Assembly: GCA_003453215.1 (NCBI GenBank)
Contig: DMMB01000006.1
Coordinates: 404-8,476, forward strand
From: Oscillospiraceae bacterium
GTDB lineage: Bacteria > Bacillota > Clostridia > Oscillospirales > Ruminococcaceae
Direction of reading: 5' to 3'
Length of the DNA: 8,073 nt
Part shown: positions 1-5,808 of the stretch, piece after piece
Layout of the letters: each line of letters opens with the position of its first letter
Numbering within the stretch: position 1 is the first letter of the stretch
Notes under the pieces: generated by a model
What the model was told of the DNA's origin: nothing
What the model saw: only the letters and a program-made list of their open reading frames with translations
The model's database searches: none
Made by a program: the position numbers and the translations under genes

Positions 1-18
1 GGGCGCCCCGGGTGGGGG

Positions 19-49
19 AAAAAGAAAAGGCTCCCCGCAGAGGAGATCC
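19..49 (-). terminator. Possible weak terminator at the end of the operon
   Basis: About 30 bases after the YhhN stop, on the minus strand, a short stem (CTCC with GGAG, plus a GG/CC clamp across a two-base bulge) is followed by CC and then TTTTCTTTTT. The T-rich tract is good but the stem is short. It marks the plausible end of the operon. Confidence 0.35.
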
Positions 50-77
50 AAGGATATTCATATGGATTAAGGAAATT

Positions 78-809
78 TTACAGCACAAGGCTGAGAGCCA
101 GCAAGAGCTGACCTACATAATAGGTGGTGAGGTTAGCAAAACGTACCCAACGAGGACACTTGCGACGGGTGTAGAAGTAGAGGGGAAGCATGAGAAGATC
201 GGAGATAAGGAACAGGGTAACGCCGGTACCCAAGGCCCAGCCATTTAGGGGGCAGGAAATGCTAAGGAGCGGAGACCAGGTGATGCAGTTGATGGCCAGA
301 TGAAGCCCGACCGAGAACATAAGGGTGACAACGATATAATAGAAAACGCCGGCTGGCCGGGTATGACGGCTGAAGTGGAAAGAGGGATGCCGCGTGATGC
401 GTAGCATGGCCAGCATGGCAAGAATGGGCAAAATGAAGTGGTACCACTGCATAGGGCAGAACTGGGTGAAAAACAGAAGGTAGAAAACATGAGCAATGGA
501 AAAGAAGCCAACGCCGGCCATACCGGAAACGGAATGAGAAGCACCGGAGGGACCATAACGGTTATTGGCAACGCCAATGGCAATATCCCCGAAGGTGGCC
601 AAGCAAAATGCAATCAGCAGTGGCCAGTAGCTATTCATGCTCAGGGCGGAGTGACGCCAGGCGACAACCGATATGACAACAAAGAGGATACTATTGATGG
701 CCTTAAACAAGGTGTAATTGTGAAAGAGCCGCGGCGTATAGGCGACCGTAAGCAGCGCAACCAGCCAAATGATGTAGAACCCGGAAAGAATGAGAAACAG
801 TGTTGCCAT
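78..809 (-). CDS. YhhN family (lysoplasmalogenase-like) integral membrane protein
   Basis: This is a 243-residue, very hydrophobic protein with about eight predicted membrane segments (roughly residues 1-23, 35-52, 61-80, 98-117, 122-138, 153-175, 190-210 and 225-243). It carries the spaced signatures I associate with the YhhN/TMEM86 family: F-G-D at 73-75, F-x-x-A-H-x-x-Y around 103-110, and an S-D pair at 203-204 inside a late membrane segment. Characterised animal relatives hydrolyse the vinyl-ether bond of lysoplasmalogens; most bacterial members have no proven substrate, so the activity here is open. The ATG is supported by an AAGGAG site (816-821) six bases upstream. It is the last gene of the operon, 94 bp after the cyclase gene and beyond a strong GC stem-loop, so it may be expressed less than the genes before it. 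No link to carbamoyl metabolism is evident. The family call is fairly secure; the function is not. Confidence 0.75.
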   Translation of the reverse strand: MATLFLILSGFYIIWLVALLTVAYTPRLFHNYTLFKAINSILFVVISVVAWRHSALSMNSYWPLLIAFCLATFGDIAIGVANNRYGPSGASHSVSGMAGVGFFSIAHVFYLLFFTQFCPMQWYHFILPILAMLAMLRITRHPSFHFSRHTRPAGVFYYIVVTLMFSVGLHLAINCITWSPLLSISCPLNGWALGTGVTLFLISDLLMLPLYFYTRRKCPRWVRFANLTTYYVGQLLLALSLVL

Positions 810-845
810 AGAATACTCCTTTGGGGGTGAAGGGTGAGAGGGGGA

Positions 846-878
846 AAGGGGGCGAAGCGCCAGGCGCCCCGCCCCCTT
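846..878 (-). terminator. Strong GC stem-loop between the cyclase and YhhN genes; possible leaky terminator
   Basis: AAGGGGGCG (846-854) pairs perfectly with CGCCCCCTT (870-878), and an inner GCGC/GCGC pairing can extend the fold. On the minus strand it is followed by only TTT then a C run, so termination would be weak. It lies 25 bases after the cyclase stop and may lower expression of the membrane protein gene. Confidence 0.4.
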
Positions 879-903
879 ATTCAGGCTACTAATTCAGTTC
901 GAA

Positions 904-1710
904 TCAGGCATCTTCGAAGCCGGTGAAAGCTACGATACGAGAGATGCAGGACTCGCCGCCAACCAGTCTCCAGGGGAAGCAGCCGATGACGCAGCGCTTG
1001 TTGGAGAGCTGATCGATGTCGCCGCCCAGGCACTCAGCGTGAATGCACTCATAGGGCTGGCAGAACAGCTGGATGTGCATGGCCTGATACTGCTCGGGCC
1101 AAGGATACATCTCCTGCAGGGTCTTGCCATACTTCTCCTGCATGTACTTGTCGCACTTAGCAGCATCCATGGGGCACCAGTCACGAATCTTGGTGTTCAT
1201 GGGATGGTCAGCAGAACCGCAGTCAACGCCGATCCAAGCGATCTTCTTATCCTGGCACCACTTAACGAAGCTCAGGGACGGACCGGGGTGACGAACCATG
1301 TAACGCTGCTCATCGGCCTCGGGGGAATCCCAGCCATACTTATGATAACCAGTGTTGATGATGAGGATATCGCCCTCACGAACTTCAACGCGCTCCTCGA
1401 TCATTTCGGGAGTGTAGATGCCGAAGTCTTCGCAGCAGGGAGCATCGGTCAGGTCAACAACAACGCCGGGACGAACCAGCTTGGTCAGCTCGAGCTGATC
1501 AACGGTACGACCGGAGGTATCGAAATGCAGAGGGCCATCCAGGTGGGTACCAACATGGTTGGAGTGGGTGAGGATCTGGCCGTTAGCGCCGTTGGAAGAC
1601 AGGCGCTTGAAGAACTTCATCTGTACGGGCTCATAGGTGGGCCAGGGGGGGCAGTTTACGCCGATCGGGATAGACAGATCATAAATCTTAACATCAGACC
1701 ACTTAGACAT
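904..1710 (-). CDS. Cyclase family protein (PF04199; kynurenine formamidase / isatin hydrolase-like metal hydrolase)
   Basis: This is a 268-residue putative cytoplasmic metal-dependent amidohydrolase. The family signature H-x-G-T-H-x-D-x-P-x-H is complete at residues 52-62 (H52, H56, D58, H62), and these residues bind zinc or manganese in characterised members. Other family-like segments are D-L-S-I-P-I near the N-terminus (11-16), a G-V-D-x-G-S-A-D-H stretch in the middle, and H-A-E-C-L-G-G near the C-terminus with the expected glutamate. Relatives open amide bonds in N-formylkynurenine or cyclic isatin; the substrate here is not known. The frame stays open 25 codons further upstream, but ATG 1710 is chosen because an AGGAGG (1720-1725) lies at the right distance. 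It follows the DUF1116 gene in the operon, which suggests a reaction feeding or draining the carbamoyltransferase, for example opening a cyclic ureide (inference). The gene uses almost no TTA, CTA or TCA codons, consistent with high expression. Confidence 0.88.
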   Translation of the reverse strand: MSKWSDVKIYDLSIPIGVNCPPWPTYEPVQMKFFKRLSSNGANGQILTHSNHVGTHLDGPLHFDTSGRTVDQLELTKLVRPGVVVDLTDAPCCEDFGIYTPEMIEERVEVREGDILIINTGYHKYGWDSPEADEQRYMVRHPGPSLSFVKWCQDKKIAWIGVDCGSADHPMNTKIRDWCPMDAAKCDKYMQEKYGKTLQEMYPWPEQYQAMHIQLFCQPYECIHAECLGGDIDQLSNKRCVIGCFPWRLVGGESCISRIVAFTGFEDA

Positions 1711-1714
1711 AGTG

Positions 1715-1731
1715 TTTTTCCTCCTAAATAT
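1715..1731 (-). repeat. Shared 17-base leader with ribosome site before the cyclase gene
   Basis: On the minus strand this reads ATATTTAGGAGGAAAAA and is identical to 3065-3081 before the DUF1116 gene. It contains the AGGAGG that sets the cyclase start at 1710. A shorter form (TTAGGAGGAAA) precedes the fdrA TTG start. This may be a common strong leader that was duplicated or selected in highly expressed genes. Confidence 0.6.
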
Positions 1732-1746
1732 TTGTTTATGTTTTGT

Positions 1747-1778
1747 GGCGGGGGAGAGGGAAATCCTCTCCCGGCGCC
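1747..1778 (-). other. Intercistronic stem-loop between the DUF1116 and cyclase genes
   Basis: GGGAGAGG (1752-1759) pairs with CCTCTCCC (1765-1772) around a five-base loop. A further GGCG/CGCC clamp (1747-1750 with 1775-1778) closes outside a small internal loop. An A-rich leader and the cyclase ribosome site follow on the minus strand rather than a T run, so this is probably an RNA processing or stability element rather than a terminator. Confidence 0.5.
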
Positions 1779-1804
1779 GAAACAACTTGGGTTATGTGAG
1801 AGAA

Positions 1805-3061
1805 TCAGCCCTCAGCATACTTGGCTACGAAAGCCTCGATTGCCTGCTCGAAGCACTCCATGGGGGGATGTACTACGCCGGCGCCAACCTGGCCAACACC
1901 ACGACGGTTGCAAGCAATACCAGTGTTGATGACAGGACGGATACCAGTCTCGATGACCTTGCGGATATCGATACCGGTAGCAGAACCACGGAAGCCCAGA
2001 GCTGGGATCTGATAAGCAGTGCCTTCGCCTTCGGTGATCTCGTACATCTCGGTGGAGTACTTGATGGAATCGGCAACGGTGCCGCCTACGAACTTAACGA
2101 TAGCGGGAGCAGCAGCCATGCAGAAACCGCCGATGCCGGTGGTCTCGGTGATGCAGCTATCGCCTACGTCGCGGTTAGCATCAGCCTCGGTGAAGCCGGG
2201 GAAGTAAAGACCCTCAACCTTCTCGGAGGTGTAGTGGAACCACTGGCCGGGCAGACCAGCAACGCGAACACCAAACTCGGTACCATTGCGGCACATGGTG
2301 TAAACCAGGGAGCAGTACTCAATACCCTCGATGGCATCCATGGTGCACTTGCAGGCGGGCATGGTGAGGTTCAGCCAGGTGTGGTCGTTGGAGTTCAGGA
2401 ACTCGAGAGCACGAACCTTGACATCCTGATCGAAGTGAGTCTTAACAATGGCGGGAGCCAGCTCACGGATCAGCAGGGAAGTACCAGCGCGGTTACGGTT
2501 GTGGCCGTCGTCGCCCATCTGCAGCTCCTGAGCGATGAGAACCTTCAGGTCGATCTCGCCGCGGATTTCCAGAGCTTCCTTGATGACGGGATAGAACTCA
2601 TTGCGCAGCCAGTGCAGACGAGTGATAACGGACTCATCATAGGCACCGAAACGCAGAACCTTGCCCAGACCCTCATTGAAGGTGCAGTAAGCCATGTTGC
2701 CATAGGCCTTGTTGACTACTTTCCAAACAGGCATGGAGTAGGAAACGATACCGCACATGGGGCCAACAGCGTTGTGATGATGGCAGGGATCGAAGGTGAT
2801 CTCGCCGGAAGCAGCCAGTTTCTCAGCCTCTTCGGGAGTCTCTGCCAGACCCTCATAGATGAGAGCGCCGATAACAGCACCCTTGGTGGGGTCACACATA
2901 TTCTCCCAGGTTACGGGAGGGCCGGAGTGCAGGATGGTCTTTTTGGTCATGCCGGGGATGTCTTCGCCAGCAGTGCCAACGCCGATCAGAGTAGGCTGAG
3001 CGCCCAGAATGCGCTTCAGAGCTTCGGCATTAGCGGCATTGATTTTCTCGCCCAATGTCAT
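1805..3061 (-). CDS. allG: DUF1116 protein, YlbE/AllG homologue: probable oxamate carbamoyltransferase subunit
   Basis: This 418-residue protein aligns from memory along its whole length with E. coli YlbE. Shared blocks include H-S-G-P-P-V-T-W-E-N-M (45-55), C-H-H-H-N-A-V-G-P-M (93-102), F-N-E-G-L-G-K-V-x-R-F-G-A-Y (128-141), a G-D-x-x-H-x-R-N segment, and a C-terminal half with G-D-S-x-I-T-E-T and I-N-T-G-I-A. The length is normal for the family. In E. coli, YlbE is reported to act with FdrA and YlbF as the three-part oxamate carbamoyltransferase, converting oxalurate and phosphate to oxamate and carbamoyl phosphate. The histidine-rich block may bind metal or phosphate, but this is a guess. 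The ATG at 3061 has an AGGAGG (3070-3075) eight bases upstream. The gene sits 65 bp after the FdrA tail gene. The antisense frame is open throughout, so TTA, CTA and TCA codons are absent, a sign of strong codon bias. Confidence 0.92.
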   Translation of the reverse strand: MTLGEKINAANAEALKRILGAQPTLIGVGTAGEDIPGMTKKTILHSGPPVTWENMCDPTKGAVIGALIYEGLAETPEEAEKLAASGEITFDPCHHHNAVGPMCGIVSYSMPVWKVVNKAYGNMAYCTFNEGLGKVLRFGAYDESVITRLHWLRNEFYPVIKEALEIRGEIDLKVLIAQELQMGDDGHNRNRAGTSLLIRELAPAIVKTHFDQDVKVRALEFLNSNDHTWLNLTMPACKCTMDAIEGIEYCSLVYTMCRNGTEFGVRVAGLPGQWFHYTSEKVEGLYFPGFTEADANRDVGDSCITETTGIGGFCMAAAPAIVKFVGGTVADSIKYSTEMYEITEGEGTAYQIPALGFRGSATGIDIRKVIETGIRPVINTGIACNRRGVGQVGAGVVHPPMECFEQAIEAFVAKYAEG

Positions 3062-3064
3062 TGT

Positions 3065-3081
3065 TTTTTCCTCCTAAATAT
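3065..3081 (-). repeat. Shared 17-base leader with ribosome site before the DUF1116 gene
   Basis: This is the second copy of the ATATTTAGGAGGAAAAA leader, placing AGGAGG eight bases before the ATG at 3061. Both copies lie between a GC-rich intercistronic hairpin and a start codon. Confidence 0.6.
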
Positions 3082-3100
3082 GTTATTTAGAACAATCACC

Positions 3101-3119
3101 TTCCCGCGATGGGCGGGAA
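3101..3119 (-). other. Intercistronic stem-loop between the FdrA-tail gene and the DUF1116 gene
   Basis: TTCCCGC (3101-3107) pairs with GCGGGAA (3113-3119) around a five-base loop. It sits eight bases after the stop of the 62-residue gene. The minus strand has no long T run afterwards, so a processing or stability element, or partial attenuation, is more likely than full termination. Confidence 0.45.
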
Positions 3120-3126
3120 AGGGTAA

Positions 3127-3315
3127 TTACTTCAGCATACCCAGCATGCCGGCCAGTTTCTTGTTGCCGCCAGCTACGGGTTTCCAGTCAACGTGGATAA
3201 CTTCGATATCCTGGGTGCCTGCTTCCTTCTGGGAGAGCATATCCTGATAGAAAGTCTCGACGCCGATGTTGACCATGTGGAGCTTTTCTCCGAACAATTT
3301 ATTGATCTGATGCAT
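3127..3315 (-). CDS. Small FdrA-domain protein (detached FdrA C-terminal module)
   Basis: This 62-residue protein contains a V-N-I-G-V-E-x-F motif (15-22) and an I-H-V-D-W-K-P-V-A-G-G-N-K-K block (40-53). From memory, the C-terminus of full-length E. coli FdrA ends with a very similar tract (W-x-P-V-A-G-G-N-K-K-L). The gene therefore looks like the last FdrA module encoded separately. Short proteins of this kind are often annotated 'FdrA domain protein' in Firmicutes. Its ATG overlaps the fdrA stop codon by one base (TAATG), and a GGAGGT site lies eight bases upstream inside the last fdrA codons (3324-3330), so translation is probably coupled and stoichiometric with FdrA. No signal peptide or membrane segment is present. 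The likely role is as a small subunit of the carbamoyltransferase assembly (inference). It is clearly a gene given its motif conservation and ribosome site. Confidence 0.87.
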   Translation of the reverse strand: MHQINKLFGEKLHMVNIGVETFYQDMLSQKEAGTQDIEVIHVDWKPVAGGNKKLAGMLGMLK

Positions 3316-4898
3316 TAATACTTACCTCCATTCAGCTTATCCAGCATATGGTGTACCAGGTAGGTGGACTGAGCGTTGGAGCGAACGACGATAGCGCCGG
3401 CAGCTTCCAGCTGCTTGCGGGTCTCGGTCAGGTTCTGGGGGTCACCCTCTGTACCTACGATGGAGCAGATAGCGGAGATGTAACGGCCCTCGCTCGCAGC
3501 GATCTCCTTCGCCTTGGCAATAGCAGCGGAGAGTTCTTCGGCGGGGTTGGCATTGGAGCCGTAGCCGATAACGCAGTCGCACTGCAGAATAGCCAGCGTG
3601 GGATCGTGAGCATCGCGCAGAATACGCTCGCAGCGCAGGGTCAGGTCGATCATCGGGTGGGGTTTACCCTCGGTGAATTCGTCCTCACCAAAGTCGATGC
3701 AGGTGTTTTCCTTATACTCAGCGGTCAGAGGATTCTCGATCTTATCCTCGGGCTTGAGGGGGATATTGGAATAGATGTGACCCAGCTTACCGATGGAGAG
3801 CTTCATGGACTCATCGGCCAGAGTACCGCCGGAGAAGAAGCCGCGATAGTACTTCTGGGTGGGAGCCATCTTGGAGGTCTCACGCTCGATGAGAGCTTCC
3901 AGCTCATCCTTGGGCATATCAATATCCAGCATATCAGCGGGAACGGGCTCGCCCTTGGAGAGAGCAACTGCCTTGCGGGCAGCATCTTCCAGGTTGTAAG
4001 CAGCGGTCAGGCCGTACTCCTTGGGGAGGTTGGGATCGCCGCCGATGAAGTCTACAACAACAGGCTTGATGTGATCGTTGCACTCCTTAGCGATGGCCAG
4101 GATCTCTTTGGCAACGTGATCCGCGGGCGGCTTGGAGAGCATGATGATAACTTTGGTATCGGGATCCGCGATGAGGGCATTGAGGCACTGCTTGAACATC
4201 AGGCCGCCGATTTCTGCCTTCAGGTCACGACCGCCGGTGCCCAGAGCCTGGGTAATACCGGAACCAAGCTGATCGATGAGGATGGTGAGTTCCTGAGTAC
4301 CAGTACCGGAAGCGCCGCAGATACCGATCGGGCCCTTGTGGATAACATTGGCGAAAGCCAGGGGCAGACCGTTAACAACAGCAGTACCGCAGTCGGGGCC
4401 CATCATGAGCAGTTCCTTGGAAACGGCGTATTCTTTCAGCTTTTTCTCTTCTTCCATCGAAACGTTATCGCTGAACAGCATAACGTTGATGTTCTTGTCG
4501 AGAGCGTCCTTGGCAACATCATAAGCATGACGGCCGGGAACAGAGATGAGTGCCAGGTTGATCTTGGGATCAGCCTTGAGGGCGGAAGTGAGGGTGGGGG
4601 GATAGTACGCAGCGCTGCGGCTCTCCTCTTTCTTGTTCAGCTGCTCTTCCAGTGCTTTCAGAGCGGCTGCCTCGGCTTCTTCGTTTTCGCAATCCAGTGC
4701 TACGAAGAAATCGTTGGGGGTGATGGCTTCCAGTTCGGGGCTGGAAAGACCGGTAACCTTGGCAATGTCAAGGTTCAGATCGGTGCCCATGCCAACCAGA
4801 GCTTCCTTAATGCCCGGGACCTTCTTCAGCTCTTTGGAGATGATCATCAGGGTAATGGAGTCATAGTAGGTGTTGGGTTTGATTTGCAGACTAACCAA
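3315..4898 (-). CDS. fdrA: FdrA family protein (AllF homologue): succinyl-CoA-synthetase-alpha-like subunit of probable oxamate carbamoyltransferase
   Basis: This is a 527-residue FdrA protein. The N-terminus (K-P-N-T-Y-Y-D-S, 7-14) is typical. A CoA-ligase-like Rossmann region follows, with M-G-P-D-C-G-T-A (166-173), G-I-C-G-A-S-G-T-G-T-Q-E (192-203) and G-T-G-G-R-D-L (220-226), then an acyl-CoA-synthetase-like C-terminal half with F-S-G-G-T-L (355-360) and H-P-M-I-D (414-418). FdrA was once treated as a possible acyl-CoA synthetase; in E. coli it is now reported as the AllF part of oxamate carbamoyltransferase. The protein stops before the W-K-P-V-A-G-G-N-K-K tail that ends E. coli FdrA as I recall it; that tail is the next gene. 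The start is TTG at 4898: an AGGAGG (4907-4912) lies eight bases upstream, an in-frame stop at 4911-4913 rules out a longer form, and family N-termini match. It overlaps the end of the DUF2877 gene by eight bases. TTA, CTA and TCA codons are essentially absent. Confidence 0.93.
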   Translation of the reverse strand: MVSLQIKPNTYYDSITLMIISKELKKVPGIKEALVGMGTDLNLDIAKVTGLSSPELEAITPNDFFVALDCENEEAEAAALKALEEQLNKKEESRSAAYYPPTLTSALKADPKINLALISVPGRHAYDVAKDALDKNINVMLFSDNVSMEEEKKLKEYAVSKELLMMGPDCGTAVVNGLPLAFANVIHKGPIGICGASGTGTQELTILIDQLGSGITQALGTGGRDLKAEIGGLMFKQCLNALIADPDTKVIIMLSKPPADHVAKEILAIAKECNDHIKPVVVDFIGGDPNLPKEYGLTAAYNLEDAARKAVALSKGEPVPADMLDIDMPKDELEALIERETSKMAPTQKYYRGFFSGGTLADESMKLSIGKLGHIYSNIPLKPEDKIENPLTAEYKENTCIDFGEDEFTEGKPHPMIDLTLRCERILRDAHDPTLAILQCDCVIGYGSNANPAEELSAAIAKAKEIAASEGRYISAICSIVGTEGDPQNLTETRKQLEAAGAIVVRSNAQSTYLVHHMLDKLNGGKY

Positions 4899-5808
4899 TG
4901 CCGTTTCCTCCTAATTCGGATAAATTTTTCTGTCCAAAATATATCCCGGTAAGAATATCTGTACCGGACGTCTCGCCAAAGGCGATAACATTCATCGCAG
5001 CAGACGGTAGCCGCAGCGATAGGACACGAGAGTAAAGTGTTCGGATGAGGGTAAGAACATCCGAGGATAGCTGCCCTTTGGCAGCCTGCCGCAGGAATGC
5101 GGCGCTGATGAGATTGGTGCGGGGGGCGGCCCGTTCGGCCATAGCGGCGGTGAGGGCCAGCCCTTCAGGTTCTTCTCCGCGGGCGATGGCAGTCGCCAGA
5201 ACGGCTGTCATAACGCCGCACAGGAAGTCATCCGCGGAGGGAGTAAGCCCGATGCCGCAGCCGGCGATGGAATAAGCAGCTTCTGCAGCCGCTTTGGCAT
5301 CTTTTTGCCGGAGGGCAGTGAACAAAGCAGGAATGCGCTGAGCGGCATAGCGCACATAAGGATTGTCGGGGAGGGAGATCGGTTCATCTTCCAACAGGGA
5401 GAGGAGCGGAGCGAAGCCCTCCGGTTTGCCGCTGGTGAGGATAATCTCCCGCAAGGCCTGCAAAGCTGCCGGATGAGGAAGCTGCAATGGAATGCAGGGA
5501 GAAAAAAGCGAAAGGGAAGTAATTTCGGCCCGCGCAAAATGGACGGTATGCTCGCTTTGCGGAAAGAAGATGCCTTCCCGGGAAAGGAGAGCGGGTTCCC
5601 CGACGGTAAGAGCCGGCAGAGAGCTGCTGAGCCGCGCAGCGCAGGGATAAAGCGGACGGGTATCATCCAGTAACGTAACCAGCTGGCCCTGCCACAATAA
5701 ATTAGCCGAGCTATGGAACACCGATTGAACGGCGGCTTCCTCCAGATGCGATGGAAGCAGGGCAAGAAGCTGGGCTGAGATGGCCTCAGCGGTGGAAGTT
5801 GACTTCAT
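4891..5808 (-). CDS. allH: DUF2877 protein, YlbF/AllH homologue: probable oxamate carbamoyltransferase subunit
   Basis: This 305-residue soluble protein carries the DUF2877 signature G-C-G-I-G-L-T-P-S-A-D-D (183-194), followed by a helical Ala-rich stretch, R-T-N-L-I-S-x-x-F-L (230-239), and a C-terminal F-G-E-T-S-G-T-D-I-L-T-G block (277-288). The glycine-rich segment with its paired aspartates looks like a ligand or metal site. E. coli YlbF (unrelated to the Bacillus protein of that name) is the third component of oxamate carbamoyltransferase. The ATG at 5808 lies 23 bases inside the end of the pucR-like gene. A TTG five codons upstream (5823) is possible; neither has a clear ribosome site, so translation probably depends on ribosomes finishing the regulator gene. 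The last codons contain the ribosome site and TTG start of fdrA. Codon use is less restricted than in fdrA (TCA occurs), suggesting lower expression. The family call is good; the start is uncertain by five codons. Confidence 0.87.
   Translation of the reverse strand: MKSTSTAEAISAQLLALLPSHLEEAAVQSVFHSSANLLWQGQLVTLLDDTRPLYPCAARLSSSLPALTVGEPALLSREGIFFPQSEHTVHFARAEITSLSLFSPCIPLQLPHPAALQALREIILTSGKPEGFAPLLSLLEDEPISLPDNPYVRYAAQRIPALFTALRQKDAKAAAEAAYSIAGCGIGLTPSADDFLCGVMTAVLATAIARGEEPEGLALTAAMAERAAPRTNLISAAFLRQAAKGQLSSDVLTLIRTLYSRVLSLRLPSAAMNVIAFGETSGTDILTGIYFGQKNLSELGGNGIG

Noticed and set aside
1711..1785. N-terminal extension of the cyclase gene to an upstream start at 1785
   Set aside because: The extra 25 residues are translated from the ribosome site and the intercistronic hairpin; they are basic, low in conservation and unlike family N-termini.
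1039..1929. 296-codon open frame on the plus strand
   Set aside because: Antisense to the cyclase gene and running into the next one; explained by codon bias of the real genes.
1712..3247. 511-codon open frame on the plus strand
   Set aside because: It lies exactly antisense and in register to the DUF1116 gene; it is open only because that gene avoids TTA, CTA and TCA codons. No protein family resemblance.
3348..4952. 534-codon open frame on the plus strand
   Set aside because: Antisense shadow of fdrA in register; the real gene has conserved family motifs and a ribosome site, this frame has none.
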